Assembly (NCBI RefSeq): GCF_051020765.1
Contig: NC_134932.1
Coordinates: forward strand, 9,052,001 to 9,116,000
Length of the DNA: 64,000 nt
Source: Lasioglossum baleicum
Taxonomy: Eukaryota > Arthropoda > Insecta > Hymenoptera > Halictidae
Direction of reading: 5' to 3'
The stretch's first letter is position 1; every line of letters begins with the position of its first letter. A model generated the notes under the pieces. The model saw only the letters and a program-made list of their open reading frames with translations. It ran no database searches and was not told the DNA's origin. The position numbers and the translations under genes were made by a program. Below, piece after piece: positions 47,801 through 55,934 of the stretch.

Positions 47801-50731
47801 ACTTTCGCTTTCGAGATACTGTCGCTCAAAGTTTTGATCACTAGACTGCGGATTTTATGCATTTATGACAAAAATGGGTACGTACAATTTGCAGCATTGG
47901 ACATGTTAAAAATATTTAAGGACGTCAATGTATTAGTTTCAACCTGATAGGACAATTAAAAGAAGAATACAATTTTTATTTGGCTTCTACTGCCTGCAAT
48001 CAATGCAAATCTTTTTTAATTTGCATAATGCTCCGCAGTCGATTGATCACTAACTCTTTGACATGAACATCGGTCAAATTGCGTTATCATGCAATTATCT
48101 TTGCGCCTTTCAGTAAGCTTGTCGAAACGTTGGGGTAAAGTGCCAAAATATGAACCACTTTTTGTTGATGTCATTTTTTTGTTATTATTTTAGACTGCTC
48201 TTTTTCGTTCAAAAAATTACCAGTTGTAGACGCATTTCCTCTCTATAAGATTCTCGGGTCAAGTCTGTTCAAAAATGAATACAGCTTGGGAAAAATATAT
48301 TTTTTTGTGGTGTGTCATTTGCAGGTTCCAGTGAAAGGAGTTCTTAATATGCTACACCTTGAGTCCCTAATATGATACCTAGTGTAATATTCGGCTCCCA
48401 CACTAAAAATATCAATAGCTATACCCATATTAGGGAACCCTTGCTAGTGCCATATTGAGAAATCCACGTGGACTGATAATACTAGCTACTGACAAAGAGA
48501 AAATGAATTTCAGCCCAAACCAACAGTTGGCAAACATTAATATAAATAAACTGGAACTACAGATATGTTCAAACATTTCAAAATCACTTACCTTCGTCGA
48601 AAAAGATACAATCGAAAATCTAACCACAAAAATATTCAACACGGGAGACACAACTGGCGGAGGATCGATACTAAAATCTATAGAATGGTGCGATTGCACT
48701 GCACACTGTTGAGTAAATATGGTAAACTATTGTTTGATATATAAGGTAGTGCCATAATAGGCGACTATACCATATTTGGGCACTTTACCCTACCTCCGCT
48801 CGGATTTTGATGAAATTGAAATATGTTGTCTAGGTCAACCACGAATCGTGACCAGTAGAGATTACTCTGTTACATATTTGCCGTCCGATGGAAAATGTTT
48901 TTATCAGGTATGTTTCAAGAGAGCTTTCACTTGATTATAGCAAATCTTTTGTCAACTCTTTTTTCATGATTTTTCAAGGTATTTGTTAGAGGATTCCAAG
49001 GCGAATTCGGTAGTTTTATTTCTTTTACAAAAAATTTGCTATAATCACGTGGAATCTCTTTTGAAACCATGCTATATGTAATAAAAAAATTTTCGATCGG
49101 ACTGCTAATAACAGAGTCATCACTACTGATCACGATTCGTGGTTCACCCCGTATAATAAGCGGACGTAAATCCTATACTATGAAGCTCAATTAATGCACA
49201 CACTCGAATTTTTTGAAACTGCGACATGCGGCGTTTGTCCTAGCAACTACAGATATTACAATCGTTCGTGCAGCTTTCGAAAAACAAAAGAAACAGGCTA
49301 TAGTTTGCCGAGGTGTATCGAACTCTGAACTACATATATCGAACTGACCGCAGCATTTCGACGAGGAGGACCTTTCGGAGATCGGTGCAATGTTGCGCAA
49401 ATAGAGAACCGAGAACGACAAGAGAGAGAGACGCTCGGAGACAAACAGTCGGAAAAAGATGGCGAGAAGTGATCGGGAGGAAGAGAGGCGAGAGACAAAG
49501 AATTATATGGATGCTAGAGATGTGTGAAGTTACTCTATGGGTGTGTGTGTGTGCACGCCTAAGAGAGAGAGAAAGGTTAGGAGGAAGGGAACGAGGAGGA
49601 AAAGGAAGGAGAGAGAGAAAGATACAGAGAGAGGATAGGAGAGGGAGAAGTAGCAGGGGCGTGGCGGGAGGCAGGCGTCCTCAATAGCCGCGTAAAACCA
49701 CCATTGTGACCGATCCATGAATGAAACGGGACTTCCGGCCGGGAGTGGGGGCGGAAACAGTTGTAAAGCGTTACGTTAGTGAATGGACCGTGTGCGCGAG
49801 CATGCGCCTGTCCTCGCAAAAACCGATTCAAGGAAATTATTCCTAGACGAGGAGGACGACAACAACAACGACGATCGATATACGCGACTCAGTTCGAGTT
49901 CGAGATCTGGCGCGTCAACGACTCGCTTCTGTCCCTGAAATTTCGCGATCTGGCCCTTTGTTGTGAAATATAACTGCTTGACAATAGCAAAAATTATAAG
50001 TAGACTGCGGATATTCGTGCATTTATAGCAGAATTGAGCGGGTGAAATTCAAAATTGTTGGAAAATTCTGAAAATTATAGATGTCAATCTATTGGGTTGG
50101 AAAGAAAGTTCGTGGCGTTTGCAAATTAATTAATTATTTATTCATATGTGTATTCAATAACACGAGAAGTTACCTCGAAATGGCAAAAAGTAATAGAATA
50201 GAATGGAAAATATGTTATTGAATGAATCTGTGAATAAATATTTGAATTTTAGTTTTCAATTTTAATTTGCAAACGCTACGAATTTGCGTTCGAAACCAAT
50301 ATGATGTCTCCTCCGTTAAAATCATTAAGGGAAGAAATAACGATCAATTCAGTTTTGCATAATTTTGCATAAACATTCGCAGTCTAATTATAAGAATCCG
50401 CGATTTAAATGAATCTCAAACCCTACATTCAAAGATTTTTACATCTTACAATGCCCACAGGTTTTTCGTGCGTCGACCGATTTCAATGAAACTTTGTACA
50501 TGTATACAGCTTCCGTAGATTTACGAAATACATGTTTGAAATTTTCATTACAGGCACAGATAAAATATTTAAAAAGCCTGAGATATATCTTGTCGTTCCA
50601 TGGTGTTTGTTGTCCTGTTACAGATCAGCAGACAGAGCATAGACGCGTGCAAGGAGTACTTCCGGGACGACCTGGTGAAGACAGACTGGCAGCTGATGGT
50701 GGAACTGAAGAAGCTCTTCCAGATACTCTAG
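17455..50731 (+). CDS. eIF5B: Eukaryotic translation initiation factor 5B, 16 coding exons
   Basis: Exons: 17455-17488, 18270-18601, 18679-18913, 18981-19313, 19389-19589, 19660-20090, 20386-20603, 20685-20887, 20980-21245, 21371-21452, 21701-21882, 30501-30577, 30692-30899, 30994-31089, 44344-44505, 50624-50731. Every junction is GT-AG and in phase, giving 1,055 residues. The N-terminal third is Lys/Glu-rich and low complexity, as in the family. The GTPase domain shows G1 GHVDTGKT (473-480), switch I GGITQQIGAT (497-506), G3 DTPGH (537-541) and NKID (591-594). Then come the beta-barrel domains and a C-terminus ending WQLMVELKKLFQIL, the eIF1A-binding region. eIF5B is the cytosolic GTPase that joins the 60S subunit to the start-codon complex. 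The protein is a little shorter than the fly and human forms, mostly in the variable N-terminus. Three introns are very large. Confidence 0.97.
20121..20328. mobile_element. hAT-type MITE in eIF5B intron 6, exact 8-bp target duplication
   Basis: 208 bp, from TAGGCTGCGGGTCTTTATGC to GGATCCGCAGTCTA, flanked on both sides by CTTATGAT. A reference member of the most abundant dispersed family in the window. Confidence 0.9.
21480..21606. mobile_element. Internally deleted mariner in eIF5B intron 10
   Basis: Inverted ends TTGGAGGGAAAGTTCTGT and ACAGAACTTTCCCTCCA enclose about 90 bp. The + strand reads LTERWQQVVTN, the typical last residues of a mariner transposase. Most of the gene is gone. Confidence 0.8.
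23421..23510. mobile_element. Fragment of the TTAA-type long-TIR family
   Basis: Contains TTTCCAGGATTTCAAGGGTG, then GCGCCTTCTC and AAAGCGCTAGATAAAAGAT, the end sequence of the family described at 51375. Only one end is present. Confidence 0.7.
23825..23856. repeat. GA microsatellite
   Basis: About 16 uninterrupted GA repeats. Similar tracts occur near 35290-35312, 55890-55931 and 56038-56063. Confidence 0.95.
24452..24778. repeat. Long palindrome with about 160-bp arms
   Basis: The arms meet near 24613. The outer ends read GCAAACGCTCGCGACAACGAG and, inverted, CGAGCGTTTGCG. The inner ends contain TTTCC...CTCGAGCTGG and its complement. Arm identity by eye is roughly 85%. It is not obviously related to the MITE families here. 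Confidence 0.75.
25429..25546. mobile_element. hAT-type MITE, short copy
   Basis: 118 bp, TAGACTGCGGATCTTCATGC to GATCCGCTGTCGA. Flanks TTCATCAT and CTTATCAT match at 6 of 8 bases. Confidence 0.75.
26440..26615. repeat. Dispersed repeat shared with 33540-33690 (inverted)
   Basis: Contains ATCACGATCACGGCGTGAATG and TTCAATCGAGATGAAGAATTA. The reverse complement of both segments occurs at 33560-33670. The type of element is not identified. Confidence 0.6.
29094..29246. mobile_element. Short inverted-repeat element (MITE-like)
   Basis: Left end AATTGTGTGCCCATCATTAT and right end ATAATGATGGGCACAATT-like are inverted copies of about 27 bp, differing by a 2-bp gap. The interior of about 100 bp is AT-rich. 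Confidence 0.7.
33752..33881. mobile_element. Short copy of the inverted-repeat element at 48832
   Basis: Ends GGTGATCCACGGATCGTGAT and CGTGGTTCACCCTG are imperfect inverted copies. The interior shares TAATAGCAGTCCGATCGAAAA-like sequence with 48832-49150. Confidence 0.65.
35015..35037. mobile_element. Solo right end of the hAT-type MITE
   Basis: TTGCGTAAGCATCCGCAGTCTG matches the right terminus of the family. No left end is visible nearby. Confidence 0.5.
36630..36797. mobile_element. hAT-type MITE with exact 8-bp target duplication
   Basis: 168 bp, TAGACTGCGTGTCTTTATGC to CATCCGCAGTTTA, flanked on both sides by ATTATAAC. Confidence 0.9.
37843..38041. mobile_element. TTAA-flanked palindromic piggyBac-type MITE
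   Basis: 199 bp between TTAA at 37843-37846 and TTAA at 38038-38041. Both ends carry CCAGGATTRCAAGGGTG-like sequence and the arms continue almost to the middle. It is a compact, centre-deleted member of the family at 51375 and 53098. Confidence 0.85.
40611..41170. repeat. Direct duplication, empty site and filled site
   Basis: Unit 1 (about 40611-40765) and unit 2 (about 40832-41170) both run from GCACTCCTAGCTTGCACTCTAA to AATAAATAAATCGATACA. Unit 2 has an extra 185-bp element (40876-41060) plus one TA exactly where unit 1 reads GGTTCTACACTTGG. Confidence 0.85.
40876..41060. mobile_element. Tc1/mariner-type MITE with TA target duplication
   Basis: 185 bp with 25-bp terminal inverted repeats (AARTATATCCCACGAGAGAG and so on to GTAACC), flanked by TA at 40874-40875 and 41061-41062. 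The empty duplicate at 40611 confirms both boundaries. The core is shared with the element at 17195. Confidence 0.85.
42014..42715. mobile_element. TTAA-flanked piggyBac-type MITE, 702 bp
   Basis: TTAACACTAAACCTACCAT at the left and, inverted, TTAACGCTAAACCTACC at the right. TTAA bounds both sides. The AT-rich interior has no coding frame. Confidence 0.85.
43490..43830. mobile_element. TTAA-type element of the 61051 family, interrupted
   Basis: Shares GTAACATTTATATTTGTTAG and GAGTGTGACTCG with 61760-61830 and ends CGGCAAGGGTTTAA at 43830. The element at 43587-43812 has inserted into it. The left part is truncated. Confidence 0.6.
43587..43812. mobile_element. TTAA-type MITE with CACTAGAACTACCG ends
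   Basis: 226 bp: TTAACACTAGAACTACCG at the left and CCGGTAGTTCTAGTGTTGA at the right (the right TTAA has become TTGA). It is nested in another TTAA element. Confidence 0.8.
44575..44985. repeat. Tandem repeat, unit about 127 bp
   Basis: Units begin with TCCTCTTCGTTGCACCGGCTA-like sequence at about 44580, 44707, 44833 (shortened) and 44906. Each contains CTTCCTCTTTGACTCTTTGAG and AATATTGAAACACGTTCGAA. It starts about 70 bp after the eIF5B exon 15 donor. Confidence 0.85.
45580..45960. mobile_element. TTCGAAG-rich hAT-like fragment
   Basis: Starts TAGGGCTGTTGC, preceded by GTGTACAC, and contains many TTCGAAGCTTCGAA-type words, as in the fuller copy at 54555. No right end was found. Confidence 0.5.
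46458..46658. mobile_element. hAT-type MITE with exact 8-bp target duplication
   Basis: 201 bp, TAGACAGCGGATTTTATGC to GATCCGCTGTCTA, flanked on both sides by ATTATTAC. Confidence 0.9.
47842..48042. mobile_element. hAT-type MITE with exact 8-bp target duplication
   Basis: 201 bp, TAGACTGCGGATTTTATGC to GCTCCGCAGTCGA, flanked on both sides by TTGATCAC. Confidence 0.9.
48133..48790. mobile_element. DNA transposon fragment with GGGTAAAGTGCC ends
   Basis: Left end GGGTAAAGTGCCAAAATATG; right end is its inverted counterpart CATATTTGGGCACTTTACCC. The 658-bp interior contains an 85-codon + frame (48455-48712) that I cannot assign; it may be a transposase remnant. Confidence 0.65.
48832..49150. mobile_element. 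Inverted-repeat element with about 110-bp arms
   Basis: Left arm AGGTCAACCACGAATCGTGA onward; right arm ends TCACGATTCGTGGTTCACC. The arms share GAGATTACTCTGTTA/TAACAGAGTCATC-like sequence. It begins 42 bp after the previous element. Confidence 0.75.
50001..50386. mobile_element. hAT-type MITE carrying a nested mariner-like MITE
   Basis: 386 bp, TAGACTGCGGATATTCGTGC to CATTCGCAGTCTA, flanked by ATTATAAG on both sides. Nested at about 50091-50304 is an element with ends TTGGGTTGGAAAGAAAGTTC and GAACGCAAATTCG-like, which accounts for the extra length. Confidence 0.85.
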
Positions 50732-51374
50732 GATCGGTTGTCGCGTGGGTACCTTGAGGATACACCGGTGCGGCGGATCGATCGGCCGCCAGACGGAACC
50801 TCGGCGAGGTGGTCCACGATCCGCGATCCGCAAACGACACGAGCCCCCGCGAACCCCATTGAATTCGTGTCCGATCGTAGTTATCGATCGTTCCCCCGAG
50901 TTGTAATATATACGTCGAACTTTCTGATCTCTGTGTCGTTTGTATTTGATATCTGCCGAACGATCGCGCGCGAGTGTTTCGCCCCGCGATCGATCCCTCG
51001 AAATGAACGATTTCCGTTCATCTCGGATCATTTTCCTCCGAAATCCGTTCGGTTCGAGAATAGCACAAACAATCGTTTTATTCGTATGCTTTTCCTTTTA
51101 GTATTTCGATCGTAATCGTTACGGTTTGCTCGATCGCGACGATCGGAGCGGTCGTGCAGCCGCGCATCCGTAACAGGTCGTTAAGTATGAAACTTGACAA
51201 AGAAAACGCAAACCTCTTGACATTTGTCAAGTTTCATACTTAACCAACTGATACAACCGTATACGCCTAGAAAACCGTGAAAAGCAACCGGGAGGAACGA
51301 ATATACGGGTCGTTCCGTTATCGGTAATTAGTCGATGCGCATCTGTTCTGCGGATTTGCTCGATCCGAGGTAAA
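50732..51374 (+). other. eIF5B 3' UTR and downstream sequence
   Basis: No AATAAA or ATTAAA follows the stop before 51374. The variant AATATA occurs at 50905-50910, 174 bp after the stop, and is a possible poly(A) signal. A perfect hairpin lies at 51181-51243. Confidence 0.45.
51181..51243. repeat. 63-bp hairpin with a perfect 21-bp stem, TTAA at both tips
   Basis: TTAAGTATGAAACTTGACAAA (51181-51201) is the exact reverse complement of 51223-51243, with a 21-base loop. TTAA at each tip suggests a minimal TTAA-type palindrome. The size would also suit a small-RNA precursor. Confidence 0.7.
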
Positions 51375-51795
51375 TTGAGGAGGTTAGACTCGTTTCTCCA
51401 GGATTGCAAGGGTGCGGGATGCGCCTTCTAATTTCTCGATAATGCGAACATGGGGATTGTTCAGCAGTAAAAAGCGCTAGATAAAAGATCAATCTTGACC
51501 GCGATCGCCCTCGAAAGTCCTACTTTTACGTTTAGGAGCCGTAATTTGCATTATTCGGAAGCATAGAGCTGCAACAGCTATTTATTCAGGTTCTGATTCG
51601 GAGTCTTTCCGATGCGGAGCTCAGTGGTCCGGATCGAGAAATTCAGTGACATTTTGTTATAAATAGACCAGCGCATTCTAGTTTCTAAAATTTTGATATA
51701 GAAAATGCGAGAAAAAGGAGATGTAAACGATTTTTAGAGTAGCCTCCCCCCCAACTTTCAATTTTTGCAATTTTCCTTGGTTGCAATAATTATAA

Positions 51796-52003
51796 GTCAG
51801 CGCTCGGATTTACTTACTCGCAACGGCCGAGTTTCGAAGACTACGCCCCTCGACCCGGCCGCGCGTCTCGCTCCCCGTGGCGGTCGCAGGTCGCTATTCG
51901 TGGCGCCTAGGAGCACTAGAGCCACCACGGGCAGCGAGACGCGCGGCCGGGTCGAGGGGGCGTAGCCTTCGAAACGCGTCCGTCGCGAGTAAGTAAATCC
52001 GAA
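51796..52003. mobile_element. GC-rich palindromic element, relative of 11541
   Basis: Arms of about 90 bp from CGGATTTACTTACTCGC inward to CGGCCGCGCGTCTCGCTCCC and back. The inner third matches the palindrome at 11541-11760; the outer arms are much more diverged. Confidence 0.8.
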
Positions 52004-52011
52004 CACTGAAC

Positions 52012-52204
52012 TAGACTATTTATGCATTTCTAGCAAAATTGAGTAGATGAACTTCAAAACTGTTGAAACGTCTTTAAAATTGAAGATGACAATATCATTT
52101 CTCCTCTAATAAAATCAGTAAGGAAAGAAATAACATTCAATTTAGTATCTATTTCTTGCAATCGATGCAGGCAGTTTTTATTTTACATAAAGAACCGCAG
52201 TCTA
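52012..52204. mobile_element. hAT-type MITE, left end damaged
   Basis: 193 bp; starts TAGACTATTTATGC (several bases of the end deleted) and ends GAACCGCAGTCTA. Flanks CACTGAAC and CTTATAAC do not match, probably because of the adjacent palindrome. Confidence 0.75.
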
Positions 52205-53097
52205 CTTATAACTTTTGAAGATGTCGGAGTGAGATTTTCGCTAGAAATATTTAGAGAATAGTAATTTTTGCAAATTGCGCCTCGTAAACGTAAAAATAGG
52301 ATCTTTTCTAGCGTTTTTGACTATTGAAAATCCCCCATCGCATGCATTACCGAGAAATGAGAACGCGCATCCCGCACCCTTGCAATCCAGGAAACGAGTC
52401 TACCGCCTTAAGGTACGAGTTGATTGGTCATTTTAATTGGTACACACATTTGTCGCGGTATCATTGTTCCGCGAGTATTCGGCCAAGGCGAACGACCCGT
52501 GGACTCAGCGCGACTCGACAAACCGGCGCGGCGCTCGACTCATTCGTTGTTCCATCCGTTTTCGTCGAGTTCCTTCGTCCGCTCGTCCGTTCGTTCGCCA
52601 CAGAATCCCGATTCTTTCGAAGCGACTCGCAACCCCGCGCTCCACGATTAGAACCGGTTTATCCGTCGCGTTCAAGTCGAAGCCAGAGGCTCGTTTTTCT
52701 TAGCCGCGCGAAAATTTATGAAATCGTCTTCCGGTGCAGCCATGCCATCTCCCCAGATCTACAAGAGGACGTCGAGTCCTCGAACCTTTTATCCACCAGC
52801 CCCTTTCGATCCCGATCGACATTGAAAAGCGCGTTGGTTCGAGTTCGTTGCTGTTGTTCGGGTATTACAGGTTTCGCAAATCAATAGCAACCCTTTGCAC
52901 TCGGAGCTGTTTTAACTATAAAATGTAACATTTCTTCTGACCTAAAATATTTCCGTTCTCTATGATTTTATAATTTTATACAATACTTAAATGTTGAGTA
53001 ATTGAAGACCAGCATGTCTAAAAATGTGAACAATATTTTAAATAATAGCACAGCAATTTTTAGTGGTGACTCTGAGTCACCATTCGAGTGCTCAGGG

Positions 53098-53994
53098 TTA
53101 AGGGTAGACGCGTTTCTAGGATTGCAAGGGTGTGGGATTGCAACGCCTTCTTATTTCTCGATAATACATGCGATCGGGTTTTTCAGTAGTCAAAAGCGCT
53201 AGATAAAAGATCACACCACAATCGCCGTCAAAAGTCCTATTTTTACGATTACGAGGCGTAATTTGCATTATTCGGCAGCATGTAGCTGTCGCAGCTTGAT
53301 GAAAAATTGCAATTTTTACCAGTTTTGATTGTTTATAATTCGTATACCAGTTAACCATTTTCCATGAAATTTTCAGAACGTATATAATCCATACGAGTTT
53401 ACAAGACACATCTCTGAATTGTTCGTTGTTGGCCCAGCTAAAAAAATTGTAAAAACCAATTTTTACTATTGTTTTTCATCATTCCGACCAAAAGCATTTC
53501 TTCAACATATCTTTTAGACGTTACTTACTAAACTGATTCTTCTAGCCTTACAGAGAAATTGAAGTCGTTTGGTCCATTCGTCTGATCAGTAGATTTTATG
53601 CATTTCTGGGAAAAATGAGTAGGTGCCATTTAAAACAGTGAAAATGTTCCAATGATCTGATATTGCCAATCTCATGTTTTCAACTAGTTCAAATTATGAA
53701 AGTAAGAATTAAACGTCTATCTGGCTCTAGTCTCTTGCAAATGATGCAATACAATTTTTATTTTGCAAACAAATCCGCAGTATTGTGATCAGTTATGCTC
53801 CTAACTGTACATGCGCAGCTTTATGCTTCCGAATAATACAAATTACACTGCCAAATAATGCAAATTACGTCTCATAAACAGAAAAACTTTTAGGGTGATT
53901 GCGGTCTAGATTAATCTTTTATCCAGCGCTTTTGGCTACTGAAAAAAATCCCGCACCCTTGCAACCGCTTGGAAACGAGAATCCACTCCCTTAA
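53098..53994. mobile_element. TTAA-type long-TIR element, 897 bp
   Basis: TTAAGGGTAGACGCGTTTC at the left; TTAA at 53991-53994 at the right after CCACTCCC. TIRs extend about 170 bp (GCAAGGGTG, AGTCAAAAGCGCTAGATAAA, GAGGCGTAATTTGCATTATT). It contains the MITE at 53590. Confidence 0.85.
53590..53784. mobile_element. hAT-type MITE nested in the 53098 element
   Basis: 195 bp, TAGATTTTATGCATTTC to AAATCCGCAGTATT. Flanks CTGATCAG and GTGATCAG match at 7 of 8 bases. Confidence 0.8.
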
Positions 53995-54554
53995 AGGCAG
54001 TCTCTGAATATTACGCCCCGGTTGGTCTTAAGCAGACTTTCGAATTGATCTCCGAAGCGGCGATCGATGGAAGAAAATCGATTTTCCTTTGCAATATTAG
54101 AACCGATGCGAGACGACGAATCTACGCTTGTTGAATAATTCGTAGTTTAAAGATACATCGCGGATTCTCCGATAGACCGTTCGAATGTTAGTGAAATAAG
54201 AAGAATGGCTTCGAGTGGAAGTCACGTAAAATTGTCCGCGGTAGTTTCGGACGAAGGAATCGACGACAACCGGTTCGCCCGCTGTTTCACGTCGATCAAC
54301 GATGCTGATATTTACCTCGTCGAAGAATTATTTTTTCTAACCGCTACGCCTGAGACTTAAATGGAATCGCGCGAGGAAACAGGAGCTTTCGGTCGACAGC
54401 GCTTCCGGAGCTTCGCAGTGCTTACGTGGACAGGCTACGAGCCCGAGCACCACGATTTCTATGAAACTTTCTATCATCGTACGAAACGATACGATGTACA
54501 GGGTGTCCGTAAACGATCGTTATGTCCGAACAAGCATCACACATACGTATGTAA

Positions 54555-54971
54555 TAGGGCTGCCACTTTTCCGAAGCTTCGAAGCCTTCGACGTGCAACC
54601 AAGTTTTGAGGTCTTCGAATTGTAAGATTTTTTAATGTAATTCTATCAGATATAACTCTCCAGCGAAATTTCGAAGTTCAACGCTCCGAAATTCCGTTTC
54701 TTTATTTGCTACAGAAGTTCAAAATTCGAAGCTTCGAAGCCTTCGAATTGTAAGATTTTGTAATAAAACGTAGGAGAAGACCGACCACTTTTGACACTCA
54801 CTGTAATTGTATCAGATATAACTAACCAGCGAAATTTCGAAGTTCAACGCTCCGAAACACCGTTTCTTTTAATAATTTGCTATGGAGGTTCGAAATTCGA
54901 AGCTCCGAAACTTCGATTCAAAGCTTTCGAAGCTTCAAAATCGTCGACCGTCGAAGAAAAGCAACAGCCCA
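54555..54971. mobile_element. TTCGAAG-rich hAT-like MITE
   Basis: Begins TAGGGCTGCCACTTTTC and ends GAAAAGCAACAGCCCA. Flanks GTATGTAA and GTACGTAT match at 6 of 8 positions, with T2 and A7 as expected for hAT targets. The interior is made of TTCGAAGCTTCGAA-type words. Confidence 0.6.
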
Positions 54972-55357
54972 GTACGTATACGTTATTATTATGTATCGAT
55001 CGTTCATGGAACGTGACGCTGCTGAAACGGAAGAGATCTCGGTACGCGTCGCTGTTTGGAGTACATCGAAACACATCGGTACAATTGACTAATCCTCGGA
55101 GGAATGCTCGAGGTTCGATCCTTCGGTTTAATACGCTTCAACGAATCTGGAACACGGTGGACGATCTTTCGTGTTTATTGTAGCCGCTGGTCACTTTGTT
55201 TTAGCACTCAGTTTTACCGGACACTGCAGATGACTGTGCGAGTATAGATTTCTACGGACCAATTTACAGAAACTAGAATCGAGCATGTATTTGTTGTGTT
55301 CAAAGTTCTGATTCTACGCAGAGAGAAACTACAGCGAACTGATCGCACGTTGATCAT

Positions 55358-55524
55358 TAGACTTCGGATTGTATGCATTCATAACAAAAAATGAGCAAGT
55401 GCAATTTCAAACAGTGAACATGTTAAAAGACTTTAAAAGTATTAATATATTATTTTCACCAAATTAAAATCGTTAATGAAGAATGTAAATTTTTATTTTA
55501 TTTTGCATAACCATCCGGAATCTA
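55358..55524. mobile_element. hAT-type MITE with exact 8-bp target duplication
   Basis: 167 bp, TAGACTTCGGATTGTATGC to CCATCCGGAATCTA, flanked on both sides by TTGATCAT. Confidence 0.9.
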
Positions 55525-55889
55525 TTGATCATTTACGCTGCTTGCGCACGATCTCTTCTCGAGGACGAACTCCTTCAAGTTCCGAAAGTTCTAGCTCGCA
55601 CTCGGTCGATTAGAGGATGTCTTGCGAACCAGGAGGAGACAGGATGAGCCAGAAGCCTCCGACACCTGTGAGATCGGTGTTCCAGATCGCAGGTGTTTCA
55701 AAATAGTTGAATTTGAGGGGTTGAAGTTGAGCCACGACGGATAAACTCGTCCGGGCGTCGGCGCTTGCCCAGGATCGCTTCGTGGAAGCAGATGCGTGGC
55801 TCGCATAAAGTCTCCGACGTGTTTCCGGTTTCGTCGTCCCGTCGCGTCGTCGAGAACCCACGTGCGAGCGAGCGAATGAGAAAGCGAGG

Positions 55890-55934
<45 letters not shown>

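Larger units (their letters stand above)
44506..50623 (+). other. eIF5B intron 15 (6.1 kb)
   Basis: Bounded by GTAAGC and TTACAG. It opens with a tandem repeat (44575-44985) and contains the elements at 45580, 46458, 47842, 48133, 48832 and 50001. No nested gene is recognised. Confidence 0.85.
51375..52411. mobile_element. TTAA-type long-TIR element with two nested insertions
   Basis: Ends carry GACTCGTTTC-CCAGGATTGCAAGGGTGCGGG-like repeats. The right boundary TTAA is at 52408-52411; the left is degraded to TTGA at 51375-51378. The arms continue through TTTCTCGATAATGC and AGCGCTAG-like words. Inside lie the palindrome at 51796 and the MITE at 52012. Confidence 0.8.
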
